A stretch of 64,000 bases of DNA from Streptomyces lydicus (GTDB lineage: Bacteria > Actinomycetota > Actinomycetes > Streptomycetales > Streptomycetaceae), in assembly GCF_001729485.1 (NCBI RefSeq), contig NZ_CP017157.1:6758001-6822000 (forward strand). The letters run 5' to 3'. The position numbers and the translations under genes were made by a program. This document shows positions 52,104-61,096 of this stretch, piece after piece; position 1 is the first letter of the stretch, and each line of letters opens with the position of its first letter. The notes under the pieces were generated by a model. The model saw only the letters and a list, made by a program, of their open reading frames with translations. It was not told the origin of the DNA and made no database searches.

Positions 52104-52499
52104 ATGCTTTCGCGCCTGTTCGCCCCCAAGGTGAAGGTCAGCGCCCACTGCGACCTGCCCTGCGGCGTGTACGACCCGGCCCAGGCCCGCATCGAGGCCG
52201 AGTCGGTCAAGGCCGTCCAGGAGAAGTACCAGGCCAACGAGGACGCGGACTTCCGCACTCGCGCCGTCCTGATCAAGGAGCAGCGCGCCGAGCTGGCCAA
52301 GCACCACGTCTCCGTGCTGTGGAGCGACTACTTCAAGCCCCCGCACTTCGAGAAGTACCCGGAGCTGCACCAGCTGGTCAACGACACCCTCAAGGCCCTC
52401 AGCGCCGCCAAGGGTTCGAACGACCCGGCCACCGGCCAGAAGGCCCTGGACTACATCGCCCAGATCGACAAGATCTTCTGGGAGACCAAGAAGGCTTGA
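52104..52499 (+). CDS. sodN: Nickel superoxide dismutase
   Basis: A 131-residue precursor of the Ni-SOD that dismutes superoxide. Cleavage after residue 14 would expose the nickel hook HCDLPCGVY, whose His1, Cys2 and Cys6 bind nickel. The rest is the four-helix bundle. The ATG has GAGGAAGG upstream, and TAATCT at 52062-52067 is a probable -10. SodX is divergently encoded next door. In S. coelicolor, Nur and nickel govern the sodN/sodF balance. Confidence 0.97.
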   Translation: MLSRLFAPKVKVSAHCDLPCGVYDPAQARIEAESVKAVQEKYQANEDADFRTRAVLIKEQRAELAKHHVSVLWSDYFKPPHFEKYPELHQLVNDTLKALSAAKGSNDPATGQKALDYIAQIDKIFWETKKA

Positions 52500-52614
52500 G
52501 GCTTACCCGGGCGGTCTGACCCGCTTCCGCGGGTCCGCCCCGCCCACCTGTCCGCACCCGGTCCGCATGCCGCCCAGCAGGGCGCCATGACGGAGCGGGT
52601 GCGGTCTTCTTTTG
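52500..52614 (+). ncRNA. Structured sodN 3' UTR, candidate s-SodF-type sRNA
   Basis: The sodN 3' region holds a 7-bp hairpin (52518-52535, loop TTCC) and then a terminator hairpin ending in a T-rich run. In S. coelicolor the processed sodN 3' UTR gives s-SodF, which silences sodF. Whether this region has the sodF-complementary bases cannot be tested without the sodF sequence. Confidence 0.4.
52552..52614 (+). terminator. Intrinsic terminator of sodN
   Basis: A 14-bp stem (CCGCACCCGGTCCG against CGGAGCGGGTGCGG, one mismatch) carries an inner CGCCC/GGGCG hairpin and is followed by TCTTCTTTTG. It is one of the few hairpins here with a true T-tract. Confidence 0.85.
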
Positions 52615-52637
52615 TGCGGACTTTTTGTGCGAACGGC

Positions 52638-52946
52638 TCAGCTCTGCGGCGGGTCCCCCAGCAGGGCGGATGCCGCCTCCAGGGGGGTGACCGGGGTCGG
52701 GGGGACGGCCCCGGCGGCGGGGCGGCACTCGAAGCCGAGGCGGGTCAGGGCCCGGGTCACCTCACCGGCGGTGAAGTCCCGGCGGTCCTGGCCGGTGATG
52801 ATCTCCCCGACCTGCTTGACGGGGTACTGGCGGCGGCCGATGAGTACGGACTCACCCGTGACGGGTTCGGGCGTGACGCCCTTCATCACGTCCTGTACCT
52901 CGGTCTTGATCAGGTCGAAGGGGAAACGGGCGATGACACAGCGCAT
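52638..52946 (-). CDS. SCO5918-family small protein
   Basis: A 102-residue soluble protein starting MRCVIARFPFDL. It resembles the SCO5918 family, which travels with DEAD-box helicase and cold-shock genes in Streptomyces. No catalytic motif is seen. The ATG has GGAGAGG four bases upstream. It lies 100 bp behind the helicase in the same direction, and a cold or stress RNA role is inferred from context only. Confidence 0.75.
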   Translation of the reverse strand: MRCVIARFPFDLIKTEVQDVMKGVTPEPVTGESVLIGRRQYPVKQVGEIITGQDRRDFTAGEVTRALTRLGFECRPAAGAVPPTPVTPLEAASALLGDPPQS

Positions 52947-53046
52947 GGTGCCTCTCCAGGGTCGAGGAGGAGCCGGGAACGGATCGCCGGCCGGGCGGGG
53001 GGGTGGGGTCAACGGGTGCGGAAGGCGTCGCCGTCCGGGCGGGGGC

Positions 53047-54549
53047 CTACGCGGACGAACCCGGGGTGGTCCGTCGGCGGGACGTCGCGGCCGCGGACCG
53101 GGGTGCTCCCGCGGAGCGCCGGGCCCGGGCGGAACGGCCGCGGCTGCCGCGCGAGGCGGAGCCGCCGCGCCGGTCCTGCTCGGCGGGCGGGGTGGTGAGG
53201 GTGACGGGGATTCCGGACGGAGCCCGGGCGCCGGTGATGCGGCTCAGCTCGGCCTCGCCGGAGCGGACCCGGGTGGACTGCGGAGTGATGCCGGCGTCGG
53301 CCATCAGGCGGTCCATCTCGCGGCGCTGGTTGGGCAGCACCAGGGTGACGACGCTGCCGGACTCGCCGGCGCGGGCGGTGCGTCCGCCGCGGTGCAGGTA
53401 GTCCTTGTGGTCGCCGGGCGGGTCCACGTTGACGACGAGGTCGAGGTTGTCGACGTGGATGCCGCGGGCGGCGACGTTGGTGGCCACGAGCACCGTGACG
53501 TGGCCGGTCTTGAACCGGTCCAGGGTCCGGGTGCGCTGCGGCTGGGACTTGCCGCCGTGCAGGGCGGCGGCGCGGACACCGCTGTTCAGCAGGTGCCGGG
53601 TGAGCTGGTCCACGGCGTGCTTGGTGTCCAGGAAGAGGATCGACCGGCCCTCGCGGGCGGCGATCTCGGTCGTGGTGGCGTACTTGTCGGCGCCGTGCAC
53701 GAACAGCAGGTGGTGTTCCATCGTGGTGACGGCGCCCGCCGACGGGTCGACGGAGTGGACCACCGGGTCGCTGAGGTAACGCCGGACCAGGCGGTCGACG
53801 TTGCGGTCCAGGGTGGCCGAGAAGAGCATCCGCTGCCCGTCCGGCCCGACCTGGTCGAGCAGGGCGGTGACCTGGGGCATGAACCCCATGTCGGCCATCT
53901 GGTCGGCTTCGTCCAGCACGGTGATGCCGACCTGGTCCAGGCGGCAGTCACCGCGCTCGATGAGGTCCTTGAGCCGCCCCGGGGTGGCGACCACGACCTC
54001 GGCGCCGGCGCGCAGCGCGCCGGCCTGGCGGCCGATCGACATGCCGCCGACGACCGTGGCCAGCCGCAGCGACAGCGAACGGGCGTAGGGCGTGAGGGCG
54101 TCGGTGACCTGCTGGGCCAGCTCCCGGGTGGGTACCAGGATCAGCGCCAGCGGCCGGCGGGACTCGGCGCGCCGCCCGGCGGTGCGGGCCAGCAGGGCCA
54201 GGCCGAACGCGAGCGTCTTGCCCGAGCCGGTCCGGCCGCGGCCCAGAACGTCCCGGCCGGCCAGCGAGTTCGGCAGGGTGGCGGCCTGGATCGGGAACGG
54301 GACCGTCACCCCTTGCGCGGTCAGCGCCGCCAGCAGCGCGGGCGGCATCGCCAGTTCCGCGAAGGTGTCGACCGGGGGCAGGGCGGGGGTGTGCGTGACC
54401 GGCAGGGCGAACTCCGCCGGCCGTGCGGCGGCGGGACGGCGCCCCTTGCCGCCGGAGCGGTGCGCGGGCTGCGAGCGGTGGCCGCCGCGGCCGGAGCCGG
54501 CGGAGCGGGCGCGGGGTGAGCGGTCTTTCGAGCGGACTGTGCGGTTCAT
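53047..54549 (-). CDS. DEAD-box RNA helicase
   Basis: A 500-residue helicase. Motif I is GRTGSGKT, motif Ia PTRELAQQ, motif II DEAD (VLDEADQM), motif III SAT, motif V ATNVAARGIH and motif VI HRGGRTAR. Arg/Ser/Gly-rich tails at both ends probably bind RNA. DEAD-box helicases next to cold-shock protein genes usually help unwind mRNA in the cold. The ATG is at 54549 behind GAGGAAGG. Confidence 0.94.
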   Translation of the reverse strand: MNRTVRSKDRSPRARSAGSGRGGHRSQPAHRSGGKGRRPAAARPAEFALPVTHTPALPPVDTFAELAMPPALLAALTAQGVTVPFPIQAATLPNSLAGRDVLGRGRTGSGKTLAFGLALLARTAGRRAESRRPLALILVPTRELAQQVTDALTPYARSLSLRLATVVGGMSIGRQAGALRAGAEVVVATPGRLKDLIERGDCRLDQVGITVLDEADQMADMGFMPQVTALLDQVGPDGQRMLFSATLDRNVDRLVRRYLSDPVVHSVDPSAGAVTTMEHHLLFVHGADKYATTTEIAAREGRSILFLDTKHAVDQLTRHLLNSGVRAAALHGGKSQPQRTRTLDRFKTGHVTVLVATNVAARGIHVDNLDLVVNVDPPGDHKDYLHRGGRTARAGESGSVVTLVLPNQRREMDRLMADAGITPQSTRVRSGEAELSRITGARAPSGIPVTLTTPPAEQDRRGGSASRGSRGRSARARRSAGAPRSAAATSRRRTTPGSSA

Positions 54550-54886
54550 GTCGAACCTTCCTCGATACGGTGCGTCGAGGAATTCCCGGCGGTCATGAGC
54601 CGCAGCACGGAGAATCGCAAGAACGAACCGATGAAAAATGAAACGCAGCGGGTCGGGAATAAACGACCCGGCGTCGGCGGGAGTCGGCGACGCCGCGAAA
54701 AGGGCGACAGGCTCTTCGGCGGAGCCGGAAGATTTCCGGCCCGCCGCGTCCGGGGGGCGAGACTCGAACGAACTGCCCCGCGCCGCTCGCGCGGCCGTTG
54801 CGGAACGCAACGGAAGTACGGAAAAGCAACGGGCTGGGGCCCGCACCCAAGGTGCGGGCCCCAGCCACGGCGTACGCGTGTCAGCG
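54550..54886. other. Gap between cold-shock gene and helicase
   Basis: This 337-bp gap has the csp terminator at its right end. The remaining bases up to the helicase are adenine-rich on the plus strand around 54600-54665. They probably form a long 5' leader or promoter for the helicase. No gene is seen. Confidence 0.35.
54832..54866 (-). terminator. Terminator of the cold-shock gene
   Basis: A perfect 16-bp stem (GGCTGGGGCCCGCACC and complement) with a three-base loop lies 20 bp after the cold-shock stop. Confidence 0.8.
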
Positions 54887-55090
54887 TCAGGCGGGAGTGA
54901 TGTTCTCGGCCTGCGGGCCCTTCTGGCCCTGCGTGACGTCGAAGTTCACCTTCTGGCCTTCCTGCAGCTCGCGGAAGCCCTGGGCGGCGATGTTCGAGTA
55001 GTGGGCGAAGACGTCAGCGCCGCCACCGTCCTGCTCGATGAAGCCGAAACCCTTTTCCGCGTTGAACCACTTCACGGTGCCAGTAGCCAT
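54887..55090 (-). CDS. Cold-shock domain protein (CspA family)
   Basis: A 67-residue single-stranded nucleic-acid-binding protein. RNP1 KGFGFIEQ and RNP2 VFAHYS are intact and the start [14 protein letters not shown] is canonical. It works as an RNA chaperone. GGAG precedes the ATG by eight bases. The helicase and SCO5918-like gene downstream suggest a shared stress role. Confidence 0.96.
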   Translation of the reverse strand: MATGTVKWFNAEKGFGFIEQDGGGADVFAHYSNIAAQGFRELQEGQKVNFDVTQGQKGPQAENITPA

Positions 55091-55826
55091 GTCATATCTC
55101 CTTCGGGGCAGTGCCCGGAGCCCACACTGTGCGGACCCCGTGTCGCCGCGATGATTATCCCGTCGGAAATATTCCGGGAAATAGAAAAGCGCTCCCACCG
55201 TGAACCACGGCGAGCGCACTTGAAGCCTTCGGGAACCACAACTGCAACTGAAAACGACGTTAGCACGGCAGCGGCGGCCCTGCACAGCGCATACGTCCGG
55301 AGCTTTCGAGAGGGTAAAAAATCCCTACCGCACCCGTGGCCATTTCTGTCGTTGCGGCATTAGATATTCGGCCGCGGCGCACGCCGCTGTCCGACGGGAA
55401 ATTCCCGGCCGCACCGCGGGGCCGCCGGGCAGCTCGCGGCGCGGCACACCGGACGCCACCGCGCCCGGTCGACCGAACAGTCGGATTCTGTTACTGCAAC
55501 AGAGGGAAATCTGTGCTGACGAGAGTAGACATTCCTCCTCCTTGGCGTTAGCGTTTCCTCCATAGGCAACGAACCGACAGAAGGAGAGGAGCAGGCACCA
55601 TCAGGATCGCCCGGGCGTGGGTCCAGCCCACTCGCCCGGGTACCGCAGACCCGGATTGGATGGTGATCCACGGTCCCGCAGCCACGGTCCCCGCATCCCC
55701 GCCCCCTCGGGCGCGCATGCGGAAACAGAAAGCCGGCGCCCGGCGCCGGCAGATGGTGTTGAAACCCTCGGGGCCCTGGTGCCGTACGGCACCAGGGCCC
55801 CTCGACGCGCCCCATGAAGAGGTTCA
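55091..55826. other. 736-bp region between the csp and merR genes
   Basis: No convincing gene is seen. The csp side (55091-55300) is AT-richer and holds the perfect palindrome CGGAA-ATA-TTCCG at 55164-55176 and a GATAAT-like -10 on the minus strand, fitting a long cold-shock leader. The merR side (55500-55826) contains purine-rich GGAGAGGAG and several GC hairpins and looks like a structured 5' UTR. Confidence 0.4.
55770..55801 (+). promoter_or_regulatory. Perfect 32-bp palindrome just before merR
   Basis: A 16-bp perfect inverted repeat with a GTAC apex lies 25 bp before the merR start. It has the shape of the terminators in this genome but sits in a leader, so it may be an attenuator or close an upstream transcript. 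Confidence 0.5.
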
Positions 55827-56174
55827 ATGACCCGACAGTCCCCCGCCCGCCCCACCGACAAGTTCGATGACGACGACTACCCCGCCTACACCATGGGCCG
55901 CGCCGCGGAGATGATCGGCACCACGCCCGCCTTCCTGCGGGCCGTCGGCGAGGCCCGCCTCATCGTTCCCCTGCGCTCCGAGGGCGGCCACCGCCGCTAC
56001 TCCCGCTACCAGCTGCGTATCGCCGCCCGCGCCCGCGAGCTCGTCGACCAGGGCACCCCGGTCGAGGCCGCCTGCCGCATCGTCATCCTTGAGGACCAGC
56101 TCGAAGAGGCCCTGCGCGTCAACGAGGAACTGCGCCGGTCCGCCGCCGGCTCCGGTCAGGCTCCCGGCGCCTGA
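55827..56174 (+). CDS. MerR-family transcriptional regulator
   Basis: A 115-residue small MerR protein. The HTH and wing are seen in YTMGRAAEMIGTTPAFLRAVGEARLI and GGHRRYSRYQL, followed by a short dimerisation helix. No metal-binding cysteines are present. The ATG has AGAGG four to eight bases upstream. It is divergent from the cold-shock gene across a long leader. Confidence 0.85.
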   Translation: MTRQSPARPTDKFDDDDYPAYTMGRAAEMIGTTPAFLRAVGEARLIVPLRSEGGHRRYSRYQLRIAARARELVDQGTPVEAACRIVILEDQLEEALRVNEELRRSAAGSGQAPGA

Positions 56175-56212
56175 AGCACCGCGTCGGTCCACGTCCCGCC
56201 ACCCCGGAACGG

Positions 56213-57508
56213 TCAGTGCGTGTTCCGCCTGTTCCGGGCCCGCCGGCGCAGGCCGTGCAGGCCGCCGGCCGCCATGGCACGCACGGGGAGTTCGGGCAGC
56301 TCCCGGGGTGGCCGGCCGGTGGAGGCGGGCACCGCGCGTCCGTAGCGCTTCGCCAGAGGGGCGGAGGTCAGTCCGTGCGCGAGGACGCTGAGGAGCACGG
56401 TGACGCCGACCACCGGCACCAGGTTCCGCCGGTCGGGGCCGGACAGTTCCTCGGTCGCCAGCAGACCGAAGATGACCGAGGCCAGGCCACGGGGGCCGAA
56501 CCAGCCCACGAAGAGGACCGACCGGATGTCCAGACCGCTGCCGATCAGTGACAGCGCCACCGGCACCATCCGGACGACGGTCAGGCTCAGCACCGCGTAG
56601 AGCACGGCCTGCCAGGTGAGGACGTCGAACGCCGCCGGCAGCAGCACCGCCCCGAAGACCAGCCACACCACCACCGAGAGCAGCGAGGCGGACTGCTCGA
56701 CGTAGAGCAGGACGCGCGGCGGGGCGCCGTGCGCGCTGCCGAACGCCAGGCCCGCGAGGAAGGCGGCGACGAAGCCGTTGCCGCCGAGCGCGAGGGCGGA
56801 GGTGTAGCCGAGGAGCGCCAGGGCCAGCACCCCGGCCCCGGCGAAGTCCTCCGTCGCCCAGCCGGCGCGCAGCGCGGCCCGCAGCAGCAGGCCGGCCACC
56901 AGTCCGAGCGCCACGCCGTACGCCGCGCCGATGAGGAGCTCCACCAGGGCCTGCCCGGAGGCGCCCGGCCCGGCCGTCCCCTCGGCGGCGGTGACACCGG
57001 CCAGGGCGAGCACGACGAACGGCGTGACGATGCCGTCGTTCAGGCCGCTCTCCACATTGATCAGCCGGCGGATCCGCGCCGGCACGTCGGGGTTCACCAT
57101 CATCGTGGCGCCGAGCGCGGCATCCGTCGGCGCGAGCGCGGCGCCGACGTACAGCGCGCCCCACCCCGACACCCCGGGCAGCAGGACGGCCGCGAGGAGC
57201 GAGCCGAGTGCCACGCACAGCGGCAGCCCGACGCCCAGCAGCCGTACGCAGAGGCCGAGTTCGGGCCGCAGGGCCCGGAAGGAGAGCCGCGCGGCATCGG
57301 TGAAGAGGACCCAGACCAGGGTGATCTCCGCGAGCGCGGTGACCGTCTCGTGCGGCAGGGCGAGGTGCAGGACACCGATGCCCTCGGCCAGCAGCAGGCC
57401 CGTCAGGACGAACGCGACCGGCGCGGTGAGTGCGTAGCGCTCCATCCGCCGCGCGCACAGGCACCAGACGAACAACAGCAGCAGAACGAGGGAAAAGGTG
57501 CCGTCCAC
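56213..57508 (-). CDS. Cation/proton antiporter (CPA1 type)
   Basis: A 431-residue membrane antiporter with about twelve hydrophobic helices. The conserved acidic segment LAPTDAALGATMM (ion site) and ESGLNDGIVTP match the Na+/H+ exchanger family. It ends in an Arg-rich cytoplasmic tail. The GTG start at 57508 has CTGGAG five bases upstream. Confidence 0.88.
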   Translation of the reverse strand: MDGTFSLVLLLLFVWCLCARRMERYALTAPVAFVLTGLLLAEGIGVLHLALPHETVTALAEITLVWVLFTDAARLSFRALRPELGLCVRLLGVGLPLCVALGSLLAAVLLPGVSGWGALYVGAALAPTDAALGATMMVNPDVPARIRRLINVESGLNDGIVTPFVVLALAGVTAAEGTAGPGASGQALVELLIGAAYGVALGLVAGLLLRAALRAGWATEDFAGAGVLALALLGYTSALALGGNGFVAAFLAGLAFGSAHGAPPRVLLYVEQSASLLSVVVWLVFGAVLLPAAFDVLTWQAVLYAVLSLTVVRMVPVALSLIGSGLDIRSVLFVGWFGPRGLASVIFGLLATEELSGPDRRNLVPVVGVTVLLSVLAHGLTSAPLAKRYGRAVPASTGRPPRELPELPVRAMAAGGLHGLRRRARNRRNTH

Positions 57509-57744
57509 GGAGTCTCCAGGGCTTGGCCGCGCTGCCGTCCGGCAGCCCACTCTCGGCCATCCGCGGACCGTACGGGCGCTCCCGGGAGGCCCGGGCACCG
57601 CCTTTCACACGGTTGGTCGACGGGCCCGCGGCCGCCGCCCCGGCCTGACGCATGATCATCCCGCGCTGGTACCAGAGAGGTTGGTGGGGCAGACTGGGGG
57701 CGGAGCCCGTCAGCGGGGGCGGGCCGCTCGGGGGAGTGCACACG

Positions 57745-58935
57745 ATGAACCGCCTGATGTCCCTGCTGCTGACCGCGGGGTACACCATGGGCCAGGCGGT
57801 GTTCCTGTTCGCCTGCCACCAGGTGCGGCTGCGCGCCGCCGGCGGCGGCCCCGGCCTCGTCCTCCACGACGCCCGGCTGTTCGGGCTGGATCTCGACGGC
57901 TTCTCGGTACACGACACCGGCCAGGCCCAGGAGTGGGTCCCCCAGTTCGTCTTCCTCGTCCTGTGCTCCGTGCTGACGTACGCGGTGCTCAGGTCCGCGC
58001 CGGCGGACGGCCGGCCCCGGCTGCGGACGGTGCTGGCGCTGCTGGGCGCCACACTGCTGGCCGCGGGGATCGCGGAACCGATCGGTCCGGCGCTGGACCC
58101 GCGCTCGCCCCTGGTGCTGCCCACCGCCGACGAGTGGGTGGGCAGGGCGCAGGTGGCCGGGGTGACGGCGCTGCCCGAGCAGTACGCGCTGTGGTCGTGC
58201 TGGCTGCTGATGCCGTCCTGGGCGGCGGCGTGGCTGCTCCGGCGGTGGGCACCCGTGCGGATGCTGCTGGGGACGGCGGACGGCGTGGCCGGCGGGGAGG
58301 CGGCGCCGGCGGCGGTGTCCACGGTGGGCCGGCGCCGGGACGTGGTGTGCGCCGGGCTGATCCCGATGGTGCTGCTGGCCGTCGCCGGCGGGGCGGTCCT
58401 GCGGCACACGAACGTCCGGCATCTCGACCAGTCCGCCACGATCACCTTCGCCCCCGAACTCTGGCTCCCCTACCACCCGCCGGCCCTCGTCGAGCGGTGG
58501 AGCGGCGTCCTGTACCCGGCGCTGCGGATGCGCCCCCTCGACACGGAGGGGACCGCCGGGTGGCTGGCGACCCTCGTGGTCTGCCTGGTCTTCCTCGCGG
58601 TGCTGGCGGCCGGGCTGTACGCGGTGGTCCGGCGGGCCGCGGGCCGGCACCCGGTACGCCTCTTCATGAACTGCTGGTACGCGACCGTGCTCGCCGCCGC
58701 CGCGGCCGCCCTCGTCGACAGCGGCCTGCTGCAGCGGGCCGCGCCGCGCGTGGGGGCGGGGACGACGGGCCTCGTCCGCCCCTTCGAGGTGGCCCTGGGC
58801 GACGCCGTCCGCTTCGGCGCCGTGTGGGGGTGGGCGACGGGGGCCTGCTGCCTGGGCGCGGCCTGGGTGTTGACGCGGCGGGGAGCCCGTACGCGGCCGA
58901 GGGTGCAAGAGGAGCAACTGAGCCATGCCGAGTAA
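57745..58935 (+). CDS. Multi-pass membrane protein of unknown function
   Basis: A 396-residue protein with about six membrane segments, three in the first 130 residues and three after residue 190. It has a soluble loop with the segment DQSATITFAPELWLPYHPP in the second half. No known motif is visible. ATG 57745 has GGGGGAG eight bases upstream. Its stop overlaps the next gene by 11 bp, so the two are a coupled pair. Confidence 0.7.
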   Translation: MNRLMSLLLTAGYTMGQAVFLFACHQVRLRAAGGGPGLVLHDARLFGLDLDGFSVHDTGQAQEWVPQFVFLVLCSVLTYAVLRSAPADGRPRLRTVLALLGATLLAAGIAEPIGPALDPRSPLVLPTADEWVGRAQVAGVTALPEQYALWSCWLLMPSWAAAWLLRRWAPVRMLLGTADGVAGGEAAPAAVSTVGRRRDVVCAGLIPMVLLAVAGGAVLRHTNVRHLDQSATITFAPELWLPYHPPALVERWSGVLYPALRMRPLDTEGTAGWLATLVVCLVFLAVLAAGLYAVVRRAAGRHPVRLFMNCWYATVLAAAAAALVDSGLLQRAAPRVGAGTTGLVRPFEVALGDAVRFGAVWGWATGACCLGAAWVLTRRGARTRPRVQEEQLSHAE

Positions 58936-59890
58936 CCGACCGCGGGTCCGCACGTCCGGGGCGCTGACGCGCAAGAGCGTCCGCCGGGGCCGTGAGCGTC
59001 CGGCGCCGGCGGATGCCCCGGACCGGCTGCGGCATGTCAAGAGGCCCGCCGCCTGGCTGGCCGGCATCGTGCTGGCGGTGGCGGCGGTGACCTTCCAGGA
59101 CGTACTGGGCAGCACGGTGAAGGCGATCCTGCCGCTGGACCGGCTGCCGGACCGGCTCTCGCCACGGGACGCGATCGACGTCGTCGAGGTCAAGGACGTC
59201 AAGGACACCGGCCGGTACGTGGTCCGCGGGGGCGCGGGCAAGGGCTTCGACAAGACCCTCCGGTCCGACTTCGCCCGGCAGCACACGGCGGACGTCGTCG
59301 ACGCCGGGGAGTCGGAGTGGATGATCACCCTCCAGGGCCGGGCCGCCCAGCAGGTCCGGATCACCGACATCGTGCCGCAGCTGGTGGGCGGGAAGTGCAC
59401 GTCGCCGCTCCGCGGGGACCTGGTGCTCGCCCCGGGGCAGGGCGTGACGGACGTGATCCCGCTGGAGGTCGCCATCGACGCCCCGGTGCCCCGGCTCACG
59501 GCGTCCCGCAAGGGCGCCGAGAAGGGCGCACCGTACTTCACCGGCCCGCAGGCCAAGCAGATCACGCTGAACCAGAACGAGAGCGAGTCGTTCCTCGTCC
59601 GGGCCACGTCCGGGCGGGGCCACTGCCTGTGGCGCTACCGCGTCGAGTACCAGGTCGGCGGCAGCACCGCGGCGATGACGCTCAGCCGCGAGGGCGGCAA
59701 GCCGTTCGAGCTGACCGGTGAGCTGTCCGACGCGGGCGGCTACGGGACCGTCTACTTCCCGTCGTTCACCTGTCTCTCCCCGTCGGGGCAGGCCGCCCCC
59801 GCCGGCCGGTGGTACCGGCAGACCGGCGCGGACTACGCCCGGGCCAGGAGCAGGAGCAAGGACCGCCCCGCACCCTGTCCGAAGGGCTGA
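58925..59890 (+). CDS. Membrane-anchored protein of unknown function
   Basis: A 321-residue protein with an Arg-rich cytoplasmic N-terminus, one membrane segment (residues 43-60, AAWLAGIVLAVAAVTF) and an outside domain with four cysteines (GKCTSP, GHCLW, SFTCLS, PCPKG). It overlaps the upstream membrane protein gene, and the two products probably act together. No family was recognised. Confidence 0.7.
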   Translation: MPSNRPRVRTSGALTRKSVRRGRERPAPADAPDRLRHVKRPAAWLAGIVLAVAAVTFQDVLGSTVKAILPLDRLPDRLSPRDAIDVVEVKDVKDTGRYVVRGGAGKGFDKTLRSDFARQHTADVVDAGESEWMITLQGRAAQQVRITDIVPQLVGGKCTSPLRGDLVLAPGQGVTDVIPLEVAIDAPVPRLTASRKGAEKGAPYFTGPQAKQITLNQNESESFLVRATSGRGHCLWRYRVEYQVGGSTAAMTLSREGGKPFELTGELSDAGGYGTVYFPSFTCLSPSGQAAPAGRWYRQTGADYARARSRSKDRPAPCPKG

Positions 59891-59917
59891 GCGCGGGCCC
59901 GGCCGGCCGCGACCGGG

Positions 59918-60877
59918 TCAGGTCGTCACCGGCAGCGGGGCGTCGTGCCGCACCAGCCAGGCCCGGTACGCCTCGCTCGCCCAGGCGATCTCCATGTACG
60001 AGGAGGTCAGGTCGGCGAAGAGGTCGTCGGGGGCGGCGGCCGGGGTGCCGTCCTGGCGGCAGGCCATGAAGAGCCGGACGGCCAGCGGATCGCCGTGCAG
60101 CGGGCGGATGGCCATGCCGTGCCGGGAGCGGGCGGTGGGCTGGCAGGGGGTGACCACCTCGCCGGCCGTGACCAGGTCCACCGCGGTGAGGTAGTCGCCG
60201 TGCACGACCCGGGGGTTGATGCCGGCCGCGGTCCAGATCCGGCGCAGCCCGGCCCATTCGCCGTCCACGGTCGGGTCGACCATCCACTGGTCCTCGGCGA
60301 GGTCGGCGACCCGGACGATCTCCTCGGCGGCCGCCGGGTGGCTGTCCGACAGAGCGATGAACTGCGGCTCCCTCGCCAGGAGTTCGTGGGCGACCAGGCC
60401 GTCGGGGACGCGCAGCGGCGCACCCTCGACCTCGTGCACGAACGCCGCGTCGAGCTGTCCCGTGGCGACCATGTGCAGCAGGGCGTTGGCGGACACATCG
60501 GTCCGTATCGTGGTGTCCGTCTCCGGCAGGCGCACCCGCAGCCGGCGCAGCCAGCCGGCGACCGCGGGGCTGTTGGTGCTGCCGATGTGCAGCCGGGCGC
60601 CCTGTTCGCGGTGCGAGGCGGAGGCCACCTCGTCGAGCAGGGCCCGCATCTCGGCCACTATGGGGCGGGCCCGGCACAGCACCGAGTGCCCCAGCGGCGT
60701 CGGCCGGCTGCCGGTCGGCTCGCGGAAGAAGAGCTGGCCACCGAGCGCCTTTTCGATGCGGTGGAGCTGGGTCGTCAGGGAAGGCTGCGTCATGCCGAGC
60801 TGCCGGGCCGCCTTGCGTACGCTGCCGGAGTCCGCGATGGCGCACAATGCGCGAAGATGCCGTACCTCGAGCTCCAC
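59918..60877 (-). CDS. LysR-family regulator, probable snapalysin activator
   Basis: A 319-residue LysR-type regulator. The HTH spans residues 1-60 (LRALCAIADSGSVRKAARQLGMTQPSLTTQLHRIE) and the rest is the periplasmic-binding-fold effector domain. Divergent LysR-snpA pairs are well known in Streptomyces, where the regulator activates the protease gene. The GTG at 60877 is used; its ribosome binding site is weak. Confidence 0.88.
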   Translation of the reverse strand: MELEVRHLRALCAIADSGSVRKAARQLGMTQPSLTTQLHRIEKALGGQLFFREPTGSRPTPLGHSVLCRARPIVAEMRALLDEVASASHREQGARLHIGSTNSPAVAGWLRRLRVRLPETDTTIRTDVSANALLHMVATGQLDAAFVHEVEGAPLRVPDGLVAHELLAREPQFIALSDSHPAAAEEIVRVADLAEDQWMVDPTVDGEWAGLRRIWTAAGINPRVVHGDYLTAVDLVTAGEVVTPCQPTARSRHGMAIRPLHGDPLAVRLFMACRQDGTPAAAPDDLFADLTSSYMEIAWASEAYRAWLVRHDAPLPVTT

Positions 60878-60954
60878 AACGGGAGCATAACGAGCACGGC
60901 ATCCGTCACACCAGCCTCTCAAACCCGCCGGAACTCGCCTTTTTCGCAGGGGTA

Positions 60955-60981
60955 TTGGCTGGTGCTATCGCCACCTAACAT
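60955..60981 (+). promoter_or_regulatory. Possible LysR-dependent promoter of snapalysin
   Basis: TTGGCT (60955-60960), a short 15-base spacer holding GGTG-N7-CACC, and TAACAT (60976-60981) lie 116 bp before the protease gene. A short spacer with an inverted repeat fits an activator-dependent promoter. This is only a suggestion. Confidence 0.3.
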
Positions 60982-61096
60982 CTCCGTCCTCCGGGTGAAC
61001 TCCGTCCAGACTCAACGGCACCAAGAAATCCGCAGGGCCCCGGTCGCCGCCCCACACGGCGACCGTACGGCCCTCGGAAATTAAGGAGCCCCCCAC

